A DNA stretch of 35,520 bases from an uncultured Eubacteriales bacterium (GCA_902774265.1 CACYHR010000021.1:1-35520); one strand, 5' to 3'; shown: positions 13,824-21,633, numbered from the stretch's first letter. Notes: generated by a model not told the origin, from the sequence alone. Made by a program: numbers and translations.

Positions 13824-15194
13824 TTGAATAACAAAAACAACAACAAAGAAGCAAAGATCGAAACCACTGAGAGGATATTCTTTGATGAGCTGACGGAGGG
13901 ACAGCGTGAGGCCATGACAGCGGCGCTTGCAGGAGAGAGCCTGTTCATTACAGGAGGAGCGGGTGTAGGGAAGAGCTATCTGACGTCCCGGATCGTATCC
14001 GTGCTGCAGGCGAGCGGACGGAAGGTTCTGGTCACAGCTCCGACGGGCGTCGCGGCGAGCCTGATCGGCGGCGCGACAGTGCACAGAACCTTCGATGTGC
14101 CGCTGTATATGTCATGGTGCGCGAAGCCGCATGTAAGCAGGAATTCGGCGGCCTATATCGCGGACACGGTGGTCATCGACGAGATATCGATGTGCAGGAT
14201 CGATGACTTTTCCTATGTCATAAAAGCCATAAGACAGGCCGAGAAGAAGAGACGGAGACCTATGCAGATCATCGTCATCGGAGACTTTCTGCAGCTGCCG
14301 CCGGTTATGAAGAACCCGAAAGACAACAGCGTTTCTCTGAGAAAGATCCTGTCCACATACTATGGGATCGAGCTGGATGAGGGCTACTCGTATCTCGCCG
14401 ACGCGTGGAGTGCATGCAACTTCAGAGTGATAAACCTGACGGAGGTGGTCAGGCAGAAGGATGAGGCAGAGATAGAGATCCTGAACGGCATAAGGATGGG
14501 AGACAGATCGATGCTCTCGAGACTGAGGCCGGCAAGCAGGCCGATGCCGTTCCCTGATGACAAACCGGCGATAAAGCTGTGCGGAACCAACAGGACCGCG
14601 GAAAAGTTCAACAGAGAGGCGCTGAACAGGCTCTCGGGCAGGGAGTTCGTGTATCACTCATTAGTCGAAGGGATAGTCGAGGAGCAGGACAAGCCTGCTC
14701 CTGATGAGCTGAGACTCAAGGAGGGAGCCAGAGTCATGATACTGATCAACGATAGCGGCGGACGGTTCTGCAACGGTGATATGGGGACCGTCCTTAATCT
14801 GGACAAGATAAGCATCGATGTGATTCTCGATTCGACCGGCGAGGTGATCAGATTCTTTGGTAACTGCTGGGAGATCAGGGAGTATTTCGTCGAGATGGGC
14901 AGAGACAGGAAGCCGGACCTCATCCAGAAGGTCACCGGCCGTTTCACACAGATGCCGTTCAAACTCGCGTACGCGATCACGATACACAAGGCGCAGGGCC
15001 AGACTCTCGAGAGAGCCGAGCTCATACTCGGAGACGATCCCGAGATATTCGCGCCGGGCCAGCTCTATGTGGGACTGTCGCGTGTGAAGAGCCTGAAGGA
15101 TCTTTACATAAGCGGCGATCCGAGGAAGGTCGATACGCTCGCCGATGGACGGACTCTGGCGATCTATAAGGAGATAGAGGACTTGCAGCAGTGA
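13824..15194 (+). CDS. Pif1/RecD-like superfamily 1 helicase
   Basis: A 456-residue DNA helicase with the SF1B motifs in order: Walker A FITGGAGVGKSYLTS (about residue 44), motif Ia VTAPTGVAASLIGGATVHRTF, Walker B VVIDEISM, motif III VIGDFLQLPPV, the 2B-linked IHKAQGQTLERAE, and motif VI QLYVGLSRVKSLKDLYI. This is the Pif1 layout, a 5'-to-3' helicase. Start codon TTG 13824 follows AAAGGAG at 7 nt; no ATG is available. It follows the primase and its own attenuator leader, so it is probably an accessory replication helicase whose expression is set by that leader. Confidence 0.9.
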   Translation: MNNKNNNKEAKIETTERIFFDELTEGQREAMTAALAGESLFITGGAGVGKSYLTSRIVSVLQASGRKVLVTAPTGVAASLIGGATVHRTFDVPLYMSWCAKPHVSRNSAAYIADTVVIDEISMCRIDDFSYVIKAIRQAEKKRRRPMQIIVIGDFLQLPPVMKNPKDNSVSLRKILSTYYGIELDEGYSYLADAWSACNFRVINLTEVVRQKDEAEIEILNGIRMGDRSMLSRLRPASRPMPFPDDKPAIKLCGTNRTAEKFNREALNRLSGREFVYHSLVEGIVEEQDKPAPDELRLKEGARVMILINDSGGRFCNGDMGTVLNLDKISIDVILDSTGEVIRFFGNCWEIREYFVEMGRDRKPDLIQKVTGRFTQMPFKLAYAITIHKAQGQTLERAELILGDDPEIFAPGQLYVGLSRVKSLKDLYISGDPRKVDTLADGRTLAIYKEIEDLQQ

Positions 15195-15276
15195 ATGGTC
15201 CTCTCCGCCGCCCCGGAACGAGGCGGCGGAGAGACTGCGGACGCATACACAAAGATAAGGTAACAGGAGGAATGAG

Positions 15277-16059
15277 ATGATAGACAAAGAAGGTATTTAC
15301 CTTGATGAAATATTCTCCAACGGGCCTACCGATGAGGATATAGACTACGCGGTCCGTCACATGGACATGAACAGGCCCGAGAGGAAGAGGACGCGCAAAG
15401 AACGTGCGGTCGAACGGAGAGAGCGCATGATCCTCAAGGGATACACCAGGGCTCTCGAGATAGACAGGTTCACCGGATGCGGCCAGGTGCCTATAGGAAG
15501 CGAGATACCAGAGAGCCCGGTCGAGTTTCCGGCAGCCGAGCTTCCGAGAAGAGCGAATAATATAAGAAAATTGCAGGCGTTGACGGAGGCGTTCGGGCTC
15601 AGAGGCGAGATAATCGAGAATTACATGAACGGGATCGTGAGCATCATGTATCTTGACAGTAATGAGAAAGGGCACGTGCTGACGCTGGATGACGATGATG
15701 AATTCAAAAAGGCCGCGACAAAGATGGTCAGAAAGTACGACATACTTCCGATAGCAGGACTGAAATTCGACGGCCAGGACGCCCCGGTGTTTCTGGCTGA
15801 CGATGTACACGTCGTGGGAGGAGTCGATCCGTTCGGATGGGGATACTCTTTAATGTGCAGGGATTTCCGTTTCTGCGGATATATCTGGTACAGGAATCCT
15901 GAGACGAAGAAGATGGAGCTCTACTTCAGTTCCGGGATCATGGCGGATGTGCATGACGGTATCATGTATCCGGTCGCGGCTTTTCCGAGACTGGCCGCGA
16001 AAGACGGGCATATGCCGTGGGACATCACGGAGCAGCTTAGACTGACTCAGATATATTAG
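15277..16059 (+). CDS. Unknown protein downstream of the helicase
   Basis: A 260-residue protein with no domain I recognise. The first 60 residues are charged and helical with a basic patch (RPERKRTRKERAVERRERM). The rest alternates helices and strands and ends in an aromatic-rich region (VDPFGWGYSLM, FCGYIWYRN, MPWDITEQL). AGGAGG 6 nt before ATG 15277 fixes the start. It lies 82 bases after the helicase stop in the same direction, so it is probably cotranscribed; a GC-rich inverted repeat (GCCGCC/GGCGGC) in the gap may be an intercistronic hairpin. Confidence 0.62.
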   Translation: MIDKEGIYLDEIFSNGPTDEDIDYAVRHMDMNRPERKRTRKERAVERRERMILKGYTRALEIDRFTGCGQVPIGSEIPESPVEFPAAELPRRANNIRKLQALTEAFGLRGEIIENYMNGIVSIMYLDSNEKGHVLTLDDDDEFKKAATKMVRKYDILPIAGLKFDGQDAPVFLADDVHVVGGVDPFGWGYSLMCRDFRFCGYIWYRNPETKKMELYFSSGIMADVHDGIMYPVAAFPRLAAKDGHMPWDITEQLRLTQIY

Positions 16060-16075
16060 GGAGCGGGGCATTATA

Positions 16076-16235
16076 TAGTGCGGTTTTGTCGGGTTTTCCG
16101 GGCTGCGGATCATCAGCTGGGAAAAAATGAAATCATCGTAAAACTTTATGATATAATATAAGTAGAGGTTAGGTCAATAATTTTTCTCAAAAAAGGCTTA
16201 ACAGTTTTTCGAAACATGGTATAATCAGGATAGGT
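16076..16235 (+). repeat. Duplicated intergenic cassette, copy 2
   Basis: Second copy of the 13497-13662 cassette, again starting just after a stop codon with GGGCATTATATAGTGCGG and ending with the TTAACA-N16-TATAAT promoter (16198-16225). Differences from copy 1 are scattered single bases and short indels, so this is an older duplication rather than an assembly artefact. Confidence 0.8.
16198..16225 (+). promoter_or_regulatory. Promoter of leader copy C
   Basis: TTAACA (16198-16203), 16 bp, TATAAT (16220-16225); same as the promoters at 11944 and 13629. The transcript would start near 16232. Confidence 0.8.
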
Positions 16236-16246
16236 GAATATATGAG

Positions 16247-16375
16247 GCACCCTTCACCGGGGTGCGCGCGGGAATAGCGGAGTGATCCTCCTTAGTTGGC
16301 ACTTTGGACATGATCTCCCGGCCGTATCGGCGTATCGACACGGCTTCCCGCGCAGGCTGGAAGCCGTGTTTTATT
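16247..16375 (+). promoter_or_regulatory. Attenuator leader, copy C
   Basis: Hairpin GCACCC/GGGTGC (16247-16265) is followed by the conserved core (16279-16308, with TCCTCCTTAGTTGGCACTTT). The core is flanked by CGGGA/TCCCG (16269-16273/16316-16320). The terminator is an 11-bp stem ACACGGCTTCC/GGAAGCCGTGT (16338-16348/16359-16369) followed by TTTATT. GCGCGGGA (16266-16273) can instead pair with TCCCGCGC (16346-16353) in the terminator arm and loop. The 140 nt between this terminator and the next start hold no gene that I can support. Confidence 0.75.
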
Positions 16376-16516
16376 GCGCCAAATCACAGAAAGAGGGAGA
16401 GAGCATGACATGATCTGATCAACTTGAACAGGAAAACACTTTATAGAGTCTGAGTAAAACATAAGCAGTAAATGTGAGGCTGTCCTACCGGCTTTACGGG
16501 GTGAAAGGAAATAATA

Positions 16517-17230
16517 ATGAACAACCAAAAAATCAAATCAATAACAGTACCCGAAGAAGTGATCGGAACAAGAACAAAGCACGGTTTCTATGAAGAATAT
16601 GAGATGACGGAAGACCTGATCAGAAAATCTGACGGCCAATATATCCTCAAAAGAGAATTCTGCGGTTATCCCGGTGAAGTAAACGCTGTGCGCAGCGAGT
16701 TCATCAAAAATCATGCAGAAGTTGAGATCAGCCCCGAGGAAGCAGAAAGATGGCTGGACAGAAAGAACGCACCTAAAGCAACGGTATCAGCGGAGGACCT
16801 GTATCCTTCAGGCATAACCGGAATGTACTTCACCTATTCCGGAGAGGCCCCTGCCACCTACGACGGCAGCTGGTTCAGATCACTGCTGGAGGAGACCGAT
16901 CACAATGCTTTCCGCATAGACATAGCCGTTGGCTGCAGCGTCTACAACGAGCGCGGCAGATACTGGGAAGATATGTCTGATGTCATAACGGTGGAGTCGA
17001 TACTCGTTCAGTGCGGAACATCTACAGATGAGATTTACGAAGAAATCGTCACCGTTCTTAAAAATTATCGCAAGAACCATATTTTCAAAGAACATACAGC
17101 GTTCACAGAGAGAATCACAGTTATAGGCGATGATTGCACGGAGATTGGATTCGCCGAAAGCAGCGAACTTCCTGCGATTTATAACAAAATGGCCGAAACC
17201 ATCGAGGATTTCGATGTCCTCGGATGGTAG
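16517..17230 (+). CDS. Unknown acidic protein behind attenuator copy C
   Basis: A 237-residue acidic protein, MNNQKIKSITVPEEVIGTRT..., with no domain I recognise. Residues 1-70 look like strands and short helices; the stretch HNAFRIDIAVGCSVYNERGRYWEDMSDVITVESI suggests a mixed alpha/beta fold. GAAAGGA lies 8 nt before ATG 16517. It carries its own promoter and attenuator leader of the same type as the primase and helicase, so it is probably regulated with the replication genes. Confidence 0.62.
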   Translation: MNNQKIKSITVPEEVIGTRTKHGFYEEYEMTEDLIRKSDGQYILKREFCGYPGEVNAVRSEFIKNHAEVEISPEEAERWLDRKNAPKATVSAEDLYPSGITGMYFTYSGEAPATYDGSWFRSLLEETDHNAFRIDIAVGCSVYNERGRYWEDMSDVITVESILVQCGTSTDEIYEEIVTVLKNYRKNHIFKEHTAFTERITVIGDDCTEIGFAESSELPAIYNKMAETIEDFDVLGW

Positions 17231-17239
17231 GACGGCATC

Positions 17240-17390
17240 CCCGCATAGCGACGGAGGCGAAAAGCCTCCGGTAATGCGGGCGGCCGGGCGCAAACCCGGA
17301 CATACCTAACGCACTCAGGGAACAATGTAGAAAGGCGAATGGCTATCACGGCACGAATCGGCGGAAATCGGGCACCGCCTGCCGTTTCTT
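17240..17390 (+). other. Structured 3' region ending in a terminator
   Basis: CCCGCAT/ATGCGGG (17240/17274) encloses CGGAGGC/GCCTCCG (17252/17264). CCGGG/CCCGG follows (17284/17295). ACGGC..GGCGG/CCGCC.GCCGT (17348-17364/17375-17385) runs into TTCTTATT as an intrinsic terminator. The unpaired middle (about 17300-17345) is purine-rich. It could be the 3' UTR of the gene at 16517 or a separate small RNA; no gene is seen in it. Confidence 0.5.
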
Positions 17391-17448
17391 ATTCTGATAT
17401 ACCCCATAATACCTTTTTCTTAAAAAAATCGCTTAGAACGCAAATTTC

Positions 17449-17524
17449 GGCGGTGTCATAATTCAGAATATTTGACACCGCCCGCAAAGCAACGTAAAAT
17501 CAAGGCGTAGAGCGGTGTCATAAT
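17449..17524 (+). promoter_or_regulatory. Candidate res site of the serine resolvase
   Basis: GGCGGTGTCA (17449-17458) and TGACACCGCC (17473-17482) form a 34-bp dyad with 10-bp arms, the size of a resolvase dimer site. A direct repeat of its left half, GCGGTGTCATAAT, recurs at 17512-17524, just before the gene. Resolvases normally bind several such subsites next to their own gene. Confidence 0.72.
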
Positions 17525-17554
17525 TTATATTCATTAACGAAAGGCCAAAACGAC

Positions 17555-18127
17555 ATGAAATACGGGTATGCAAGGGTCAGCACACAGGGGCAGGCCCGCG
17601 AGGGCAACAGCCTCGAAAAACAGGAGCAGGATCTGCGTGCGGCAGGCGCTGAGAAGATATATGCGGATGCATTCACCGGCAAGCGGATGGATCGTCCGGA
17701 GCTGCAGAAGCTGCTCAAAGAGATACAGACCGGCGATACGCTCATAGTCACGAAGCTGGATCGTTTTGCACGCAGCATCGGATCCGCGAGCGAGCTGATA
17801 ACGGATCTCATAGACAAGGGCGTCACCGTTCAAGTCCTGAATGTAGGTATTCTGGATAACAGTTCAGTCAGCACACTTTTTAGGAATATGCTGCTGTCAT
17901 TCGCACAGTTTGAGAGAGACATGATCATCGAGCGCACACAAGAGGGCAGGGCCATTGCCAGGCAGAAGGAAGGATACAGGGAAGGCCGCAAGAAGAAATT
18001 CACGACTAAGCAGCTTGATCATGCTATGGAACTGCTGGAAGAGAATTCCTATAGAGAGGTAGAGCAGATCACCGGTATAAGCAAAAGCACTCTGATAAGA
18101 GAGCATAAGACAAGGATGAAAAAGTAG
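17555..18127 (+). CDS. Small serine recombinase (resolvase)
   Basis: A 190-residue resolvase/invertase. The N-terminal domain starts MKYGYARVSTQGQ with catalytic Ser9, then KLDRFARSIGSASELI and the long E-helix region ERDMIIERTQEGRAIARQKEG. A C-terminal HTH, EVEQITGISKSTLIREHK, completes it. It would resolve plasmid multimers or cointegrates at the dyads just upstream, and may repress itself there. The stop codon lies exactly at the edge of a group II intron remnant on the other strand, so the last residues may have been altered by that insertion. Confidence 0.9.
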   Translation: MKYGYARVSTQGQAREGNSLEKQEQDLRAAGAEKIYADAFTGKRMDRPELQKLLKEIQTGDTLIVTKLDRFARSIGSASELITDLIDKGVTVQVLNVGILDNSSVSTLFRNMLLSFAQFERDMIIERTQEGRAIARQKEGYREGRKKKFTTKQLDHAMELLEENSYREVEQITGISKSTLIREHKTRMKK

Positions 18128-18570
18128 GCGAATGAATTGGTTTTCATCCGCCCCTTGTCAAACCGTACGTGCGCTACTAACGCATACGGCTTTCCTTCTC
18201 TTTGCTAATGAACTGCTCCACTATCGTTACCTTGCGTATGCGTAGCTGAAGAATCGTCTTCTATCTCTGCGATCACGCTTCCTGCTTCTTATTCTTGCAA
18301 GAAACTCATCTACTGTAAGGTTGGGCTCTCTCATTTGCATTGCCATGTAATCTCCTGTAACAAGTCCCATGGTCTTTACAAAAAAGTCGTTACCATACTT
18401 GACCGTCAGCAGTTTGCCGTCTCTTTGCACCGCAGTTTTCTTCTCTCTGTTAGCGAAGTTAACGCGCAGTCGTTGCCTCACATATCCGTCGAGGTCACCA
18501 TATCTGCGCTTTGCTTTGCCGTGGAATTTCATGCCTCTCTTCCTGCACTCGAGCAACTCATTTCTACATT
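18124..18570 (-). mobile_element. Group II intron remnant (3' end only)
   Basis: On the minus strand, 18192-18159 reads as a domain V hairpin: AAGCCGTATGCG, a short loop, then CGCACGTACGGTTTG, with the AGC triad and two-base AC bulge typical of domain V. It is followed by a domain VI-like stem (GGCG..ATGAA/TTCAT..CGCC, 18152-18127) and preceded by the end of a maturase gene. Domains I-III and most of the reverse transcriptase are missing, so the copy is 5'-truncated and inactive. Its 3' end abuts the resolvase stop codon. Confidence 0.72.
18227..18556 (-). pseudogene. Group II intron maturase, C-terminal fragment
   Basis: A 109-residue fragment, KRRYGDLDGYVRQRLRVNF then KYGNDFFVKTMGLVTGDYM and a basic tail (ARIRSRKRDRRDRRR). 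The first stretch resembles the C-terminal (domain X and beyond) end of group II intron-encoded proteins. The reverse transcriptase domain is absent and the fragment ends a few tens of bases from the next gene. Domain V follows 35 bases after the stop, as expected in an intron, which supports the assignment more than the protein does. Confidence 0.6.
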
Positions 18571-18573
18571 TAT

Positions 18574-19350
18574 CTATTTAGTTTTCACTAGTTTCTTTGA
18601 GCTCCATGCCGAATAGTAAGTCTTACCATCGATAGTCCTGACCACCCTGACTCTTACATAATATTGCTTCTTTTTTGAAAGGTTCTTAATGGTTTTGCTA
18701 CTGTTTCCCGAAGAAACATTTACAGTCTTAGCCTTACTCCATGCATAGTCGCTGTATGTGCTTTTCTTTGTATACTGAACCTGATAAAAAGACGCATTTG
18801 ATTTTTTATCCCATTGTACTCTGAAACCTTTAGTTCTAGCTTTTACAGATGTAAGAGTTGTCTTTCCTATAACATACTTCACGATAAAGTGATACGAACT
18901 ATCATATTGTCCAGCACCAAAAGCATATGTGTTTATATAATATTTCTCACCATAAACCAGACCAAATTTAACAGATGCAGTAGGTTTATTATATGGATTA
19001 ACTTCAACGCTAGCTAACTCATTTGTACTGTCAGATATGCTTATTCCGGTTCCAAGCGCGGAATTCGTTGAGTCATCATGCCACAAAACCAGCTCAGCAT
19101 TTCCTGATAACGGAGCTGTAAAACGGAAGTAATCATTATCTTGATAATACCCATTATTGCGATTAACAAACTGTCGTTCACCATATACTGTAGTACCAAC
19201 TTCTATTATATTAGCCTCATTTCTATTATTATTTGGCTCTGTCTCATCTGCAGCAGCATATATTTCCAGCGGTGCCATCATAATTACCGTTAACATTATA
19301 ATTGCTATGATTACACCACTAGTTTTCTTTAAAAAGCTACTCATAAGCAT
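18574..19350 (-). CDS. Secreted protein with PPC-like and FN3-like domains
   Basis: A 258-residue exported protein. A signal peptide (SSFLKKTSGVIIAIIMLTVIMMAPLEIYAAA) is followed by a domain opening ETEPNNNRNEANII with DNDYFRFTAPLSGNAELVL, the pattern of pre-peptidase C-terminal (PPC) domains. A C-terminal FN3-like module ends YYVRVRVVRTIDGKTYYSAW. The same terminal module closes the large CAP protein at 439-3129. AGGAGG 9 nt before ATG 19350 sets the start; ATG 19344 is possible. It lies amid mobile-element remnants and is more AT-rich than the replication genes, so it may be separately acquired cargo. Confidence 0.75.
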   Translation of the reverse strand: MLMSSFLKKTSGVIIAIIMLTVIMMAPLEIYAAADETEPNNNRNEANIIEVGTTVYGERQFVNRNNGYYQDNDYFRFTAPLSGNAELVLWHDDSTNSALGTGISISDSTNELASVEVNPYNKPTASVKFGLVYGEKYYINTYAFGAGQYDSSYHFIVKYVIGKTTLTSVKARTKGFRVQWDKKSNASFYQVQYTKKSTYSDYAWSKAKTVNVSSGNSSKTIKNLSKKKQYYVRVRVVRTIDGKTYYSAWSSKKLVKTK

Positions 19351-19426
19351 ACTTGCTTCCTCCTGTAAACTACTCATTTGTTAGACAACAGAATAACAAA
19401 AATAGGTATATTAAAATATCCCTTTG

Positions 19427-19693
19427 AGTTGTGAATATTCCGGGGCGATGAAAGCGACTGTCCGGCAAAATGGAAATCACCCGTCCGATGACAAGGAATC
19501 ACCTTAAAACAGCTTGGTTGCCCTGAGCCATATGCAGTGTGGCTTGTCAAGGCCTTGTCGCCAAAGGCGGTGCTTGCAGCCTTGATAAGACATACTGCGT
19601 ATGGCAAGATCATTTTGCTGATTTCCTACGACCGGAATCTTGATTTCCTGAGTCCGGACAATTGCAGGAAAACACGCCGGAATACTCAGTTGT
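19427..19693. mobile_element. MITE-like non-autonomous element, 255 bp, with 6-bp target duplication
   Basis: AGTTGT occurs directly repeated at 19427-19432 and 19688-19693. The enclosed 19433-19687 has matching inverted ends: GAATATTCCGG and TGTCCGG then GGAAATCA on the left, and on the right the reverse of GAGTATTCCGG, TGTCCGG and GGAAATCA at the same spacing. There is no gene inside. Multipart ends of this type are seen in the IS21 family, so a derivative of such an element is possible. Confidence 0.72.
19527..19605 (+). ncRNA. Long hairpin inside the MITE-like element
   Basis: Left arm 19527-19553 and right arm 19579-19605 form a 27-position stem with 23 Watson-Crick pairs, three G-U pairs and one mismatch. 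The 25-nt loop holds a further CGCC-AAA-GGCG hairpin. All three non-Watson-Crick pairs are G-U on the plus strand (they would be A-C on the minus), which suggests pairing kept at the RNA level on the plus strand. Confidence 0.5.
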
Positions 19694-19862
19694 AGTAGTT
19701 TCGATAAAAGAACCATCAAAGAGTTGTATCTTTAATAGTCTGCCCTATTTACTAGATAGAATAGAGTCTATTCGATTATAGCAAAAGCGCATCTTTTGCG
19801 CAATAAAACCGCTGCTTTCAATCAAAAGATGCTGCCATTGCTTTTTCTGATACCATTTCCGA

Positions 19863-19897
19863 TATACGAACTTTGTCTGTTGAAAATACGAACTAAG
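19863..19897 (+). repeat. Direct repeats before the recombinase
   Basis: ATACGAACT occurs twice about 23 bases apart just upstream of the tyrosine recombinase. In the same 200-base gap lie the near-palindrome GAATAGAGTCTATTC (about 19759-19773) and a GCGCA/TGCGC hairpin. These could be recombinase core sites or an operator. No gene is seen in 19694-19905. Confidence 0.4.
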
Positions 19898-19905
19898 CAA
19901 GGAAA

Positions 19906-20461
19906 ATGGCTAACAAAACAACGATCGCGCTCACGCGTGAACAGTACACGAAAATAATAAATACCATGAGATCCGGAGGAGAGCATTTCCGGCCGAACGA
20001 CCGCGTAGCGACCGCGCTCGTCATGGAGGCGAACCTCGGGATGCGTATAGAGGACATCCTCAGACTGCGTCTTAAGGATATCGTCCGAGACGGTGACAGA
20101 TACCGGCTGGATATTACTGAACAGAAGACCGGAAAAAAAAGAGTGTTCACGGTACCGTTCCCGATATATGAACATCTGCAACTATATGCTTTGAAGAGAG
20201 GCATACCGGAAACAGCGCGACTGTTCCCTGTCACCGAGAGAGCTGTCCAGAAACATCTGCAGGTATCTGGGATATGAGAATATAGGGACACACTCGTTCC
20301 GAAAGTTCTTCGCTACGGAGATTTACAAGAACAATAACTATAACATAGTTTTGGTCCAGCAGCTCCTGCAGCACAGCTCCGCCGCTGTTACACAGAGGTA
20401 TATCGGGATCTCCATTGCTGAGATTGAGGACGCGCTGCAGAAGCATATTGAGCTGATATGA
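19906..20461 (+). pseudogene. Tyrosine recombinase, frame-broken
   Basis: A short catalytic-domain-only integrase. The first frame (19906 to the stop at 20277) has NLGMRIEDILRLRLKDI with the first catalytic Arg and TEQKTGKKRVFTVPFP. The stop is reached in a changed frame. From about 20264 the +1 frame continues YLGYENIGTHSFRKFFATEI (HxxR box), then LLQHSSAAVTQRYIGI (the H/S and catalytic Tyr region), to TGA 20459-20461. The two halves together make one ordinary recombinase of about 185 residues. No -1 slippery heptamer is visible, so an indel of recent age is more likely than programmed frameshifting. A sequencing error is possible. Confidence 0.8.
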
Positions 20462-20542
20462 AGAGAGTTCATACCGTGAACGCTTTTCTATACCGGCATT
20501 AGCAAATGCACGCTTATCAGAGAACATCGGCGAAGAACAGAA

Positions 20543-20568
20543 AAGGACGGGCAATAACTCCCGTCCTT
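20543..20568. terminator. Terminator between recombinase and SHOCT gene
   Basis: AAGGACGGG (20543-20551) and CCCGTCCTT (20560-20568) form a perfect 9-bp stem with an 8-nt loop and A/T-rich flanks; it can serve both convergent transcripts. Confidence 0.75.
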
Positions 20569-20616
20569 TATAAAGTGACATATTATTCATTGTGTTATGT
20601 TTGTAATGATTCGTTA

Positions 20617-21468
20617 TTATATTCCCAGTAACTGCTTTTTTTTCATCTCAAACTCTTCAGCAGAAATAATGCCATCATCCAGAAGAGATTTAAACTTTCT
20701 TATTTCATCCGCAGCATCGATTGCTCCCGAAACAGGGGTTGTTGTTTCGGACTCTATTTCATTGACTATCAATTGTAATTTGGATAAAAGGTCTTGTCCA
20801 ATCTTCATACAGGAAATATAAGTGGAACTGTTTTTCTTCACTTCCGTATTATTTATGAGGTAAATATAAAAAGCTGGAGCGTCATAGTTTTTCATCGTAA
20901 TTTTTACAAACAGCTGGTTGCAGGTTGCCTGACCTTTTCTTGTAGCAGCCCCTACAACGGCACCCGCACCACCAAATAAAATACCGCCAGTTAAAGCACG
21001 CCCTAACCCTCCACTGGCAATGCTTCCTCCGTTTTCAATCAACTCGAAATCTACAATTTGATCATATGAAAACAAGTGGAAGCATTCAGGGGTATAGTTC
21101 TTTTGCGGATGAGAGCATAGAGCCATTGTCTTGCTTTTATCATCGAATTTTGTTTGAAGACATGGTGTTGCAGTTGGCTGAAAAGCCTTGATTTTCTCAA
21201 TCTCTTTACGCCGTTTATCTACATATGCTAATAGTTGTTCTGTAGTCATGCCCGCGGCAACACGCACCATACCTGCATTATTCCCTGTATATCGAACAAC
21301 ATTCTTAAAGAAGCAATCCTCGCATATATTGCCATCGGCAACTTTAATTTTGTTGGAAAAGATTCCCAGAGAAGTATGGCATATCCGGCAAGTTTTCGAT
21401 GCCGCTTGTGTTTCTAAAAACTGTTCTCTTTCTTTTTGTGCAAGCCTTACTGCCTCATAGTCATTCAT
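20617..21468 (-). CDS. DUF4428 and SHOCT domain protein
   Basis: A 283-residue protein. Near the N-terminus CRICHTSLGIFSNKIKVADGNICEDCF is a four-Cys zinc module of the DUF4428 type. A glycine-rich stretch in the middle (GRALTGGILFGGAGAVVGAA) could insert in a membrane. The end, ADEIRKFKSLLDDGIISAEEFEMKKKQLLGI, is a SHOCT helix pair. Such proteins are common in Clostridia, usually of unknown role, sometimes on phages and plasmids. AAGGAG 6-7 nt before ATG 21468 sets the start. It stands alone between two terminator-like hairpins. Confidence 0.8.
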   Translation of the reverse strand: MNDYEAVRLAQKEREQFLETQAASKTCRICHTSLGIFSNKIKVADGNICEDCFFKNVVRYTGNNAGMVRVAAGMTTEQLLAYVDKRRKEIEKIKAFQPTATPCLQTKFDDKSKTMALCSHPQKNYTPECFHLFSYDQIVDFELIENGGSIASGGLGRALTGGILFGGAGAVVGAATRKGQATCNQLFVKITMKNYDAPAFYIYLINNTEVKKNSSTYISCMKIGQDLLSKLQLIVNEIESETTTPVSGAIDAADEIRKFKSLLDDGIISAEEFEMKKKQLLGI

Positions 21469-21633
21469 TTTGTTCTCCTTTACATATATGTTAGACGGTT
21501 TTATACTCCCCCGTATCTGCAATTAAACTTTAGCTTATTTTGGTAACCTTTCCTGGCATCAATTATACAGTATATGAGACAGATTCTGATACACTTTTGA
21601 TGAGGTCAGATTTAACCCAATCAAACCAATAAA

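Noticed and set aside
12120-16375. T-box or known riboswitch as identity of the attenuators
   Set aside because: No T-box AGGGTGGNACCGCG sequence, no specifier arrangement, and no core of any riboswitch class I know.
17240-17345. Group I or group II intron domain I in the structured spacer
   Set aside because: Some GGGAAC and GAAAGGCGAA-like stretches recall intron domains, but no exon-binding loops, no P7-like core and no matching catalytic domain on this strand.
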